The notes under the pieces: model-generated
The model's input: the letters and a program-made list of their open reading frames with translations, nothing else
Told to the model about the DNA's origin: nothing
Database searches by the model: none
Position numbers and translations under genes: made by a program
In this document: in pieces, positions 22,637-34,160 of the stretch
Numbering within the stretch: the first letter of the stretch is position 1
Layout of the letters: each line of letters opens with the position of its first letter
NCBI GenBank assembly: GCA_015680905.1
Contig: CM027377.1
Span: forward strand, 31,582,501-31,646,500
DNA: 64,000 nt
Source of the DNA: Coptis chinensis
Taxonomy: Eukaryota > Streptophyta > Magnoliopsida > Ranunculales > Ranunculaceae
Direction of reading: 5' to 3'

Positions 22637-23773
22637 TCTATAATCTATATCTATAAATCTAAATCTATTATTGCACACTAGGCGAAAATGCTCATATGTG
22701 ATATTAGGAAGCCATGTCAACAAAAAATAAATTTAAGTAAAGACACAAAGTTAATTACATAGAAGGACAATATTTTGATTTATTACAAATAGTTCTTTGC
22801 TCTAAATTTTATTGGACATAGGATATTCTCGAGATTGTTTAGATGTTCTACAAACCAGTTACACGCCAACTCTTTAAACTAATTCGTGATATAACCACGA
22901 ATCATACAAATATGAAATTTGATTCTAAAAAAAACGTGTAGACTCCAAACTACAAATCCTATAAATTCACCAAAACTCTCTTTTCTCAGGAAAAAATACA
23001 ACTCGCCTTGGATTTTAGGGTCACCTCCTCTCCTCAAATATATGCATGAAAATTAATCATCTTCAATTTGCATCTTCTTCCTTGAAGGTACTCCTCTTTT
23101 TTCCTTTTTTTAATTTAAACCCATTTGTAATTTATAATCAAGTTTTTTTTTACTGATTTTCACATGTAGATGATCATATCCTTCTCAGAGATTTTTCATA
23201 TATATATATATTATCATATCCTTCTCAGACCATTCACCGTCCTTTTCATTCAAATGGGCTTTTGATCAAGCACTATAAAACTTTGATCTTTTTGTGATTT
23301 AGTTAAAATTACTAAATGGGGTTTTTTTTAGTTATGTATTTGATCTGGGATTTGTTTTATTTTCTTTACATGTTTGAGTTACTAGCTAAATTCTTTGATG
23401 ATATGCAATCGACATATCGGTTGTAAAGAAATTGCTAAGAGTTACGCGGAGAAGAATAAGTTGAGGTGGATTTTTTCTTTTCTATATGTTTGAATTTTCT
23501 TATATATTGTTTGAGTTGCTTTATGTCTAAAATTTTGGATTTTTATGGAATTTGATGTTTTGAGAGAGAATTGGGATATGGGTATTTGACTATTGATGTT
23601 AGTGTTATCTATCTTATATTATCATATGGTTGTATGATTAATTGTAGTTTTGCATTTATGTTGATAGAGAAGCTGATATTATTCCCATTATTATATAAAG
23701 CTTATTAGTTTTTGCTCTGTTTCAATACGCTTTTGATAAGTTGAGATTTTTGAGTCTGATTAATCCATCTCTT

Positions 23774-24290
23774 ATGGGAGATGCTGGCGACTTAGAGATC
23801 CACATCAACCCAGATCCACACAACATAACTATCACGATAACGTATGAAAACTTTCATATCTGTTGTGATTTGTTTCTTGGTATCATTAGGTAGTATGGTT
23901 ACAAGTGTTTTCTTTGAGCTTGCAGAGACAGTGCACATGATCTTCGGTTGTCACTATGATCATAATGTAATGTAGTGGGGTTTTTTTTCCTGTCATATGG
24001 TTTATGGTAGATAAGAACCAAGAATTGATTTCCTCGGAAACTATTAGGCTGTCAGACTTAGAAAAACAATCCACACCAAAAACCAATACTTCAATAAGCC
24101 ATTCTTTATTATTGATGAATTTATATATATATATTTTTTATGTTTTTGAATCATATTTGGATGATAACTTAGGGCTTTGTTTTTAATAATTCCAGTGATA
24201 GTAGATGGAGTAGCGTGGCAAGAAATTCTCCGTACTCGATCGAGGTCAGATACTTTAGGCAGTCCTATACTTCCATTCATTTACAAATTG
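23774..24290 (+). other. Exon-like fragments inside the Helitron
   Basis: Three short segments look like exons with splice borders: MGDAGDLEIHINPDPHN at 23774, a piece after TTGCAG near 23926, and one after TTCCAG near 24196 reading VIVDGVAWQEILRTRSR. I do not recognise the source. They may be captured host exons, a habit of plant Helitrons, or chance open frames. Another candidate (CNRHIGCKEIAKSYAEKNK) lies near 23404. Confidence 0.3.
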
Positions 24291-25316
24291 ATTTAATGCT
24301 AAATCATAGAGTATTATACATTGAAACAAACTCAAATGTATACAATGGCCGGATTTACTCTCTTTAAGCTTCATATTCTATTTTTTTTTCAATGTATAAT
24401 ACTCTATTTTGTGGTAGATGGCGTAGATATATATCACTTTGTTACAATTTCTTAGTGTTTTTTGTTGAAACTATTGTCACAAATACGCCAACAATTTTTG
24501 CTATTTGAACTAGAAATCTACCTTCTCATATACCTGTAGCTTGACACTTTATAATTTTTTCTTTCTTTCTTTTTGATGTATCATATGTAAACCCGCTTTA
24601 ATTTGTTTTCACAATTGAAGTATAAATCTCTTAGTTGAACTCCATCATAACTTTAATATTTTTTTCGGATGTATCACACTGCACATTGACCGATGCTTTG
24701 TTTCACGATTGAATTATGCTTTTCACCTATTTGACTACACCTAATCAATTCATGAATTCTTTTGCACCTATGAGTTCTTCTATTAGCTTCAACAACATGT
24801 TAATCGAGCTCGAAAATAACAACAGGTCCTTCTTCAATAAACCCCTATTTTGAGATTTTGAGCATTAGTGTATTTCTTTTTCGGTACTATTTATCAGTTT
24901 GACTATTATACTATATACCAGTGGGCACTCCCCGTAGTTTGTAACAATTCTTAAGATCCTTTAACCTATTTTTTTGGGGGGTCTAATTACTCTCAATTAA
25001 GGGTCTTTCTATTCTTATCCAAATCTCAAAATAACTCTGCACGTCGCCATCTTTACATTTCTATTAGGCACATATATAATTTGGGTTGGCAATGAATATG
25101 GATTATAATGCCTCCATTTGATGTAAATTTCGATCTTCTGCAACTTCAATTTGTAGGAAAGTAATACAAAAATTGGATGAATAAATCATTTTAGGAGCCA
25201 GTATTGAGAAAAACCACCATGGTAGGTTTCGCAAAATCTTATTGTTAACATTTGAATAGATCAAGATTCATATGTTTATTTGATTTAGATCTAATTCGTG
25301 GTGTCGCTTTTTGCAG

Positions 25317-25650
25317 TTGGGTTTAAGAATAAGGGAATTAAATTTTGATGAATCACCGCTTCCAGCGTTATTAAAAATACATACCATGGCATCTAATTCC
25401 ACTTTCAATAAGGTAGTTTCGATAAGGTAGTGACATTGTATTATTTTATGATTTTGTTAGTTTTTTATTTTTTAGGATTTGGGTCGGTTAAATTTTAGGG
25501 ATTGTGTTTTGTAGGAAATGTTGAAAAGCGGTGTGGATATGGTAAATAAACTTGGGTTGTTTTCTGCTAATGAGACTAAGAAGAAATTGCTACCACTCAT
25601 CTCAAGTTCCTATATGCCGGCTTTGAATACTCGAGACAAACACAATAGTT
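25317..25650 (+). pseudogene. TAP46-like gene fragment carried by the Helitron
   Basis: Two exon pieces are separated by an intron. The first (25317 to about 25428) reads DESPLPALL and KIHTMASNSTF. The second (from 25515 after TTTTGTAG) reads EMLKSGVDMVNKLGLFSANETK, then after a one-base frame change EIATTHLKFL. This matches the N-terminal part of TAP46, the plant PP2A-binding protein of the alpha4/IGBP1 family acting under TOR (family motif LPALFEQARKIH ... EML ... DMVxKLGLFSxNETK). It covers only a small part of that protein and is frame-broken, so it is a non-functional captured fragment. The match is from memory. Confidence 0.5.
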
Positions 25651-25676
25651 CTCGATTTTTTTATTTTTTTTTTAAA

Positions 25677-26127
25677 ATAAGGGAAAAATGAATGTTTCGA
25701 TTACCCAGCCTAGATTAAAACTAATTGCGGCTTCTCATTTGTGAAAATATCATTTTAATGTCGGGTTCGAGTATAAGTGGAAGAAAAAAAGCAGTATAAT
25801 TAATTGCTTTCTTTATCGGGTTTTCTGTCAATATCTTTGTTTAATCGATTTTGATGCATACACTTTACTAGCTACATGGAAGATTTCAACAAAATTTTGT
25901 TTTGTGCTTTTGTTTGATGATATGAGTATTCTGAGGTTAAATACTTAAAAATGAGTATTCTAAGGTTGGTTCTCTTTTGTAGTTTTTTGGAATAAGAGAA
26001 AAACAAACTTAGATTGAACCCTTAGATTAAAACCAATTGTGGCTTCTCATATATGAAAATCTCATTTTAATATGTCGTTTATAAGTATAAGTGGAAGCAA
26101 AGAGGTATAATTAATTGCTTTCTTTAG
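25677..26127 (+). repeat. Direct duplication within the Helitron
   Basis: A block of about 140 bases at 25677-25817 recurs at about 25992-26127. Shared pieces in the same order include GATTAAAAC, GGCTTCTCAT, ATTTTAAT, GTATAAGTGGAAG and GTATAATTAATTGCTTTC. The copies are about 310 bases apart and have diverged noticeably. Confidence 0.75.
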
Positions 26128-26153
26128 TGGATCCAAATGTTGCAGTTATTGGG

Positions 26154-26161
26154 GTTAGAAG
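26154..26161. repeat. Target-site duplication of hAT-2 (left copy)
   Basis: GTTAGAAG lies just before the left end of hAT-2 and again at 32905-32912 just after its right end. Both copies are identical. Confidence 0.9.
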
Positions 26162-27063
26162 TACTGTTCTAAAAATCGGCCTAGGCGGTGCCCAGGCGAC
26201 TCGCCTAAGGCTATAATCGGTGGACAAGTCAGTTAGGCTGGGGCTAATCGGTCTAGTCGGGCCCATATTTGTTTTTTCGAAAAAAAAAAGCCCAAGAAGT
26301 CCCAATAGGGCTTATAACTTTATAAGATTAACTGCTTAAGAGATCAAAGTCGTATTCAATTCCAACTTTCTTTAACAGCTCATCAACTTCGTTCAGTAGC
26401 TAGTATCCAAGATTTCCAAGTTCCAACTTCGTTCAGCAGCAGCTCATGTTTTCAAGTCTTCCAATTTCCTAGATAAGGTACTAATGTAATGTTCCAAGAT
26501 AAGTTCCAACTTCCAGCAACAGCTCGTGTTGTCCTGTAAGAATTATGTGGAGTTGGAGATCTAATTCGATGCCAAGCAAAAGAGGCTTTGAGTCCCCATA
26601 GAGGAACTCTTTAATCTTAATTATACTTCATACACCACTTATGTATACAAAGTTTGATTTTATGTCTTCAAGTTAGCAGTTGTAGAGTTGTGGGAAATTA
26701 TAACGGATTAAAGTACAAATGTATAAAGAAAGAAGATTTTATGAGCTTCCACCTTTTGAATGATTCCTTCCCCTGTTAACCACAACACGCATCAATGTTA
26801 AAAGTTAAAACTAATGCCATGTTTTATTGTGTACTCTTCTAGAATATTTATGTCATCATAATTAATATCATCAGTATAGTATCTAGTAAGTTCATGTATT
26901 TTCTATGCCTAGAAACTATAAGCTAGTGTGTTCTTGGAGAAAAGTAAGTGAATGAATGATAACTCATTTAGCTATTTCATATATTTTGTTCGATTGTTCT
27001 AGTAACTTACATGGTTGAATTGTCTTTTTGGGTTATTAATTGTTGTATGATGCTGTGATATTT

Positions 27064-30000
27064 TGTCACGCCCCGAGACCCAACACACATCCCGATGACG
27101 ATGAGTGAATCTCGAGACCGACACCATCCCAATTCTAACGAAATTTTGGCAGAGTTTTCTTTGTTTAATCGACGTTTCGTATACAAAAAACCTGTCATAA
27201 CCTGGAAATTCACAAAATTCCACCTTCCAACAACCACATATATATATAAACCCATTTCATACTTAATAACAATGTATCCAAAATGTTAAGTGTAACTATT
27301 ACTCTAATACATCGAGTATTACATCAAAATGAACTGGCTCTCTATATATACAACAAAAAAAGAGCTATACCCTCTCCTATACAACCAAAGGAGCTAATAC
27401 TCTCTATAAACAGCAAAAGGAACTAATTTCAGCCTATACCACAAAATACTTAATTAACCCTGTCCCTCGTCAAGCATAAGGAAATCTACCCAAATCCCCA
27501 TAACCATCATCACTAGGGTTAGGGAATGCCTCCTCCGCAACTGGTTCGGCTGAAATGTTAATATAGGATGAGCAAAACAACTATGCCCAGTAGAAACGCA
27601 CATAACCAATAAATAGTCTACTTATAGAAAACATTTAAAACATGCAGGGTTTCCATAATAATATCCAAATATCGTGACTATATAATATATCACTAACTAG
27701 TAGAAATCATTTCGACATGCTTCGTTAATATTCAAAATATAGTTTTCACAATCATCATACAACTATTGTGGCCGCTGCATCCTATTAGAATGGTGAGGGT
27801 ATGACTGGTACTCAGCCCCAGTCACAGGCATATCTCGGTTCAGTACTTTCTAGTGTGAACCATGCACCGTTGTTTTCCTGATTTTACCGGCAGGGAGCTG
27901 AAATGCCGTTGTTGTGTTCGTACACACAAAATCCCCAAAGCTTTTAGGGCTCAAGTGGGCCCTGTGACCACGACCCCCATACGGGCTGTCACCTAACTTA
28001 CGGTGGTCAACCGTTTGACGACTGCAGACTGCTCAGGATCCTGACACACATCTAGGAGTGGACTAAACTCTCACTCCTCGCGTCTAAACCTCATCAAGGT
28101 AACATGTAACCTCACACAAGCTAAGCACCATACAACGTGACACGTACAAGCATGGTTATCTAGAAAAGTAAAAAAGGAATTCCCGGACTACATCCAGTGA
28201 TACATTCCTTTAAAGGTGGCCCACCACCTCGAAAGGTGTACACCACAGTTGGAATCCTAGAGCGAACTGCCGTCTCCGGAAATGCGACAACAGTTCCTTC
28301 TTTATAGGAATTCACAATTCCTTTTCTAAATCCCCTCATGATAAACATATAGATACATATTTAGTTTTTCTTTTAAAACTGTTGGTTCTGTATGTGTGAG
28401 TTCCTAGATTTCCAACAATCGAGTAATTGCAACCTATGACTCCCAAACGGGCCAGTCATAGTAAATGACAACCGATGATTCCCAAACGGCGAATCATCGT
28501 AAATAACAACGAATTCTAACCATGGAACAATCTAGAACCTCACACATAGTTACATACAACCGGATAATCTTTACCCACATTACAAAATCCATCTCTCTGT
28601 CTCCTTACTGAGACAAGAGACGAGAACCCTTCCCAAAACTAGTTTTGCTATTTTAACCAAGAAAATAAATCTCCGCTACCCAGATTTCGCAAAACCATTT
28701 CACACAAAAGCTATCTATATATTTAATTTATATCGAGGAAATACAATGCAAAACATAATATCACATATACATGCATGGTTGATACGCAAACTATCTTTCC
28801 CAATTTAAAACAATCAAATCATGCATAAAAATAAGCATGCTATATATTGGTATGTAAGTTCCTACCTTAGCAAGCTCCGTTCTCATCAAGCCCACTTAAC
28901 AGAATCGAGCCCGCTTAACCGAATCCACTCTTATTTAACTCTTATAACAGCATATACACGTAGGTTATTAGAATTTATCGAACGAACGCGAAATTCTTAT
29001 CTAACGTAAGTCGAGAAGAATCTCGACGCTAAGAATTCGGTTTCAAGAAATTTTTCATCTAACTACAGTTAATAGAGCTACATGTCATTTCTAGCACTGT
29101 ACCTCACGTCAACACCAATCATATCACTTCCAAATTTCAACTACCACAAATTCCACACCCTTCCATTCCCTTAAATCTAATAATAACTAAGTGGGTGTTC
29201 TTTCTCTTTAACTCATAATGCAAGATAATCTTAACCAAGCCTAGAACTAACATCAATTCCCTAAAATAGATCGAATATACTATAATCCTTACCAAATCGG
29301 TAGAATAGCTCCTTAGCTTTCTGCTCCACTAATTTCAATCCACTCTATCTTTCCCAACTAGCTACTGTCGACATTTAAAACACCCCATTCCAATTATTTT
29401 TCATCAAACACAACCAATTCCATCGAAATTGAATCTAAATATGGAATTGAGACGAAATTAACTCGCCTTTCACTTTGATTTCGCTTGGTACGCTGGAATT
29501 TCAAGAAGATTTCAAATCCTCACATTTGGTTTTACGGTTTCTAAGGATTGGGTGTTTAAGTTTTGGGTTTGAATCGATGAAATTTGGGAGAATTTGGTGT
29601 TCTCTCTCTTAAGTTTTAAATAGTTGCGAAATTGGGGAAGAAATTGGGTTTGTGCGATTTTGTTTGGTGCGATACGTTTTTTTTTTTTTTTTTTTTAAGG
29701 CCTAAGCCCAATATGCCCAAATTAGGCTTAAAGCATAATTAGACTTCTAACCACTAACTAATTTGACTTAGCGTCGTGATTATTTTTCCGGCCCAACCAG
29801 CTTAATTTAATTTCCTACATTCTATCCCACCGCAGGCTATAATGATAACCCACTCATGCGTGTAAGGCACGTTAACTTCGCGTGCCCGGCGCTAAAAGCG
29901 GCTAACCGATATTTTTGTCAAATTTTCGTATATGAGTTGCTCACCTAAGGTGGCTTATGAGTCAGAGTTAAGTTTCATTAATTTATGTATGTTTGAAATG

Positions 30001-30087
30001 TAAACCCGACCGACCAATTACATAAATGTCCCTAGGTTTGCTATGTAATTTACAAAAATACCCTTAACGAGAATTTGAGTCTTTACA
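27064..30087. mobile_element. LTR-like element (solo LTR or LARD type) nested in hAT-2
   Basis: The ends read TGTCACGCCCCG and GTCTTTACA, flanked by a 5-bp duplication TATTT (27059-27063 and 30088-30092), the pattern of LTR retroelement insertion. About 3.0 kb long, it holds no recognisable gag or pol. That suits a long solo LTR or a large derivative without genes, most likely of Ty3/Gypsy kin. A similar-sized element lies at 46351-49352. It is a fossil with no coding capacity; age cannot be judged without a second LTR, but its clean duplication argues against great age. Confidence 0.68.
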
Positions 30088-30100
30088 TATTTTCAGTTCA

Positions 30101-32570
30101 ATGGTTGGTAATGTTGCTTCTTCTGTGATATCTAATGTCGTGCCCGAATCTAAATCCGATCATTTGAAACGTGATTCCGATGATGTTGGTTGGGAGTATG
30201 GGATGTTGAGAGATGCAAACAACAAGGATAAGTTAAAATGTAAGTTGTGCAATAAAAAATTAGTCAGGGCATTTATCGAATGAAGCTACACATTGCAAAC
30301 ATTAAGGGACAAGTAACAACATGTCCAAAGTCTAACGACAAAGATAAAGCCAAGTATAAAGCTGTAGTAGAAGGAGCAAAAGTTAAGAAGGGTAAGAAAG
30401 ACAAGCACATTGCAGAAGTAAGAGCAGAAGTTCAAATTATTGATGAAGAAGATGACGAGGTGGTGTCGAGGAAGAAGCCACATACTCTAGGACCTATGGA
30501 TAAGTTTGCATCCGCTATCACTCCTGATTCCTCAATTGATGCAAGAAAAAAGATGCGCAAACAAAATATTAATGATGCACTTTGGAAGGAAAGAACTCAT
30601 AGCGTGCATCACTATTTGTCTCGTGTATGAAACCGGTATTGTTTTTCATGCTATTGACAATGATAACTTCAAAAGATTTGTTGAAGCAGTTGGTCAATTT
30701 GGCCCAGGTTACCTACCTCAAAGCCAATACCAGTTGAGAGAGCCATTATTGAAGGAAGAATATGAGCGAACCAAAAGTTCACTCGAGAAGCAAAAAAAAA
30801 AAAAAAAATGGGCTACTAGTGGGGTGTTCTATTATGACGGACGCGTGGTCCGATTGAAAAAGAAGGAGCATCATGAATTTATGTGTCAATTGCAAGCTAG
30901 GCACAACTTTCCTTTCTTCTAAGGAAGTTTCAAAGGAGTCACACACTAGAGAATTTATTTTTTCTTATGTTGATAAGTGTATTGGAGAAATTAGGGCAGA
31001 AAATGTAATTCAAGTTGTGACCGACAATGTTTTGAACAATATGGCCGCGGCGGTTTTACTGAGGAACAAGAGACCACACTTGTTTTGGAGTTCATGTGCC
31101 ACTCACACATTAAACATTATGCTTGAAGGGATTAGAAAGCTACCAAGGTTCAAAGAAGTGATTGATAAAGCAAAGGCGTTCACTATCTTCATTTATTCAC
31201 ATCATAAAACATTGTCGATGATGAGAAAAGCTACAAAAAAAAAAAAAAAAAAACATAGTGAGGCCGGGAGTTACTCGATTTGCAACTTCTTTCCTAACTT
31301 TGCAAAGTTTGATGGATAAAAAAGAGAAGTTGAAAACTATGTTTACTAGTGATGAATGGGGGGAGTGCAAATGGTCCAAGACTGCAAACGGGAAAATGGC
31401 ATATTCCACTGTATTAAGTATGGTTTTTTGGAATGGGGTAACACTATGCTTGAAAGTGTTTGCTCCTTTAGTGAAAGTGCTTCGCATTGCTGACGGAGAT
31501 AAGCCAACTATGGGCTTTTTACATGGTGAACTAAAGCAAGTAGAGAAAGATATCAAAGAAACATTCAAAAATGTGGCGGCTAACTACAATCCAGTCATAG
31601 ATATTATCGATGAAAAAGGCGTTGGTCGGCTTGGCAGTCCATTACATTTGGCTGCCTACCGACCTTTTGAATCCTTATTACTACTTCAAAGATCAAGAGA
31701 TAGGAAAGGATCCAATTGTCATGAACGGGATTTTTCTTTGTATAGAGGAGCTCTTCTTCCATGGTGACTTTGATATGCAAAATAAAGTCACAAATGATGA
31801 GTTGTTGGTGTATAAGAAAAAAGAAGGTGCATTTGGTAGACCCTTGGCCGCAGCAGGATGCGCCAAGAATGATGATAAGTATGATCCAGGTAAGATATTC
31901 ATTACTTAGTTACTCATTTCTATTCCGCCTTATATTATTTAATACTAAATAACACACTAACACTATTTATATTTGTGTTTATTGCCTTATCTATTGACTA
32001 GTTGGATGGTGGTCTAACTATGACAATCATACTCCAAACTTGCAAATAATGGCTTCAAGGATTCTCTCACTGACTACAAGTTCATCGGGATGCGAGAGAA
32101 ATTGGAGCACTTTTGAGGGGGTAAGTACTAACTAGAAAGTTTGTAGTAAGTGATTAAATAAATAAAACTAAAAGAGTCAGAATACTAATAGTATTTTAAC
32201 TTCCATTTTCTTTTGTGTAGATACATACAAAGAAAAAGAACAGACTTGATGCAACAAGGTTGGAACATCTAGTCTATGTCCAATTTAATGCCAAACTCAT
32301 CGACAAGAATAGGAAAGAAAAAAAAAGAAGAGGTAGATGTATTACTTGCTAGTGAAGCTAGTAAGGCACAAGGATGAATTGTTCATGGTGGGGATGATGA
32401 AGAAGTTGATCCCGGTTCAGGATTTACAGGTCGTATAGTTGGAGAATCATCAAGAGCAAATAATGTTAGAAAGCTTCATAAAGAAGATTTTGTGTCGGAT
32501 GAGGAGAGCGAGGATGAGAGAGATGAAGAGTATGAGTTTGAATCTGATGGAGAGAGAGTAGTGGAATGAT
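30101..32570 (+). pseudogene. Degenerate BED/DUF659/hAT-dimerisation transposase
   Basis: In order: a BED zinc finger start (VGWEYGMLRDANNKDKLKCKLCNKKL near 30190-30260), a lysine-rich linker, a block AIDNDNFKRFVEAVGQFGPGY near 30650-30710, DUF659-type sequence (VIQVVTDNVLNNMAAAVLL, FWSSCATHTLNIMLE near 31005-31130), and the hAT tail (IMASRILSLTTSSSGCERNWS near 32047-32110, KKKNRLDATRLEHLVYVQFN near 32230-32290). Long A runs (near 30790 and 31236) and several frame breaks interrupt it. At least one intron near 31890-32000 looks genuine. It is a DNA-transposon relic, non-functional. Confidence 0.85.
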
Positions 32571-33166
32571 ATGGAGAGGAAGAATTGTAGGCCTAGTGGA
32601 ATAGTTCAGAAGTCATAATGTTATCTTTTTGTATATTTATTTGGATTATTATGATCTTATGTCATTTTGTTTGAGTTATGACGTTAAGAGACATGCTATG
32701 ATTTTATTTAATTTTTGTAGTTGGATTATTAATATGTATTTTTAAAAAGTATATAAAGTTAATTTTATTTATTTATTTATATATTTAAATAAGTAAATAA
32801 TAATTAAAAAAAACCGCTTAGCGCCTAGCCCATCTAGGCACTGCCTAGAAGGCCTAGGCGCTCTCCTACCGCCTGATTACCGTCTAACGTTTTTTAGAAC
32901 ACTGGTTAGAAGTAATAAGTGTTATAAGGAAATGTCAGTGGAGCTCCTTCGTGCCAGTCTTTCCCACACTGATGACCAATAGCGCATATTTTTACTCTAT
33001 AATAGATTTTGTTCAGTGCTCTATGTTTATAACTTTGTTTAATAGCCATAACAAATTATTGACACTAGAAACTTTAATCAATTAATTTACTGTAGAAGTT
33101 TCAATATAGTCTAGAAGTAAAAATTTTAATACATAATAATAAAATAAAAAAATATATATATAAAAA

Positions 33167-33198
33167 TGCCCGTTCAACTAACGGGTCTAAAAATCTAG
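33167..33198 (+). other. Helitron 3' terminus
   Basis: CCCGTT, a 5-base loop, AACGGG, then TCTAAAAAT and CTAG. A short hairpin about 10 bases before a CTRR end is the defining mark of Helitron 3' ends, where it ends rolling-circle transfer. An AT-rich stretch precedes it. Confidence 0.68.
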
Positions 33199-34160
33199 TT
33201 TAGTCTGAAAGAAACTAAAATCTATACTGTTTATTTTGCAATGTTCAGTTGTTTACAGTTGGACATGTCCACTCATCGTCGTTCAGATGGTTGAGTAATT
33301 TAGAATTTTAAAACACCTATATGAAAGCAATTCTATTAGGCGTGGACTGGAATCAACTCCAATACACGTTTTGCCTTGTTCGTCATCTACCTTCGTTTTC
33401 TTTTTTTTTGTAGGCACCAACTTGATAGGGCCCAAAAGTTAGAGATGAATTGATAACTGCGCGCTGCCATGTCGGCAATCCAACGCAGTAGCCCCAGTGT
33501 AACACTTAGTGGGTTGCTTATTGGAAAAAATACATAAATAAATGACCTAAAGATAAAATATATAGTACACTATAGCTTGGCTCTGCCCACTTGTAAGGAT
33601 TTGTGGAAAAATATAATTACACCTTCCAAATGCTCTCCCTGTGGCATGTGTGGGCTGACTAGATGAACAAACACAAGTATTCTGTAATTTACATTTGTTC
33701 AACTCACATATCCTCGAGAAACCTAAAAGTACAACATATAGCACGAGGTCAATCATATAAAAAATTTCAAGCAATCTTCATCATATTTACAATTCATTGT
33801 CCTCCAGCACATAGAAATCCATTTATCAAATATAGTTGTACTAAGCTTGCCGTCTGTGACTGTGTTCCATAAATTTTGGGATTTTTATATCAGCTTCACA
33901 CAAACTAGCATCTCGTAATACTAACACAATGAAAAATCATATATAATTTTGTAGACACCAGAGAGAAGTATGTAGCGCAGTTGTAAAATCACATAAATAA
34001 CAAAGTCACATAATTCTGGAGATTGTCGACAAAATTTGATTGTATAAATTCTGCATTCTCATATAAACAAACGCATAGACGCAAAGATCCCCATCACTTG
34101 CATATATATTATAAATTTAGATACAACCAGCATCATTGAGGGGATGATATAGATTGTATT
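33199..34160. other. 3' flank of the second BOI-like gene
   Basis: No gene is seen. The part from about 33900 resembles the 3' flank of copy 1. The rest is AT-rich with no repeat or family I could name. Confidence 0.6.

Larger units (their letters stand above)
26162..32904 (+). mobile_element. hAT transposon (BED/DUF659 type) nested in the Helitron
   Basis: The left end TACTGTTCTAAAAA and the reversed right end CAGTGTTCTAAAAA match at 12 of 14 bases, flanked by a perfect 8-bp duplication. Both subterminal regions are rich in CCTAGGC and CGCCTAG words (26179-26270, 32820-32885), which in hAT elements often bind transposase. A degenerate transposase is at 30101-32570. A 3-kb LTR-like element (27064-30087) lies upstream of it; without this the hAT is about 3.7 kb. 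Confidence 0.88.
22637..33198 (+). mobile_element. Probable non-autonomous Helitron filled by nested elements
   Basis: The 3' end has the Helitron signature: CCCGTT-CAACT-AACGGG hairpin, then 8 bases, then CTAG, with host T after it (33167-33199). The 5' end is placed at TCTATAATC (22637), after a host A, in a zone of TCTATA/TCTAAATC repeats leading into TTGCACACTAGGCG, the style of plant Helitron starts. Insertion between A and T fits. The body without the nested hAT (26162-32904) is about 3.8 kb. It has no Rep/helicase gene, but has exon-like scraps, one like TAP46. The 3' end is firmer than the 5' end. Confidence 0.58.
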
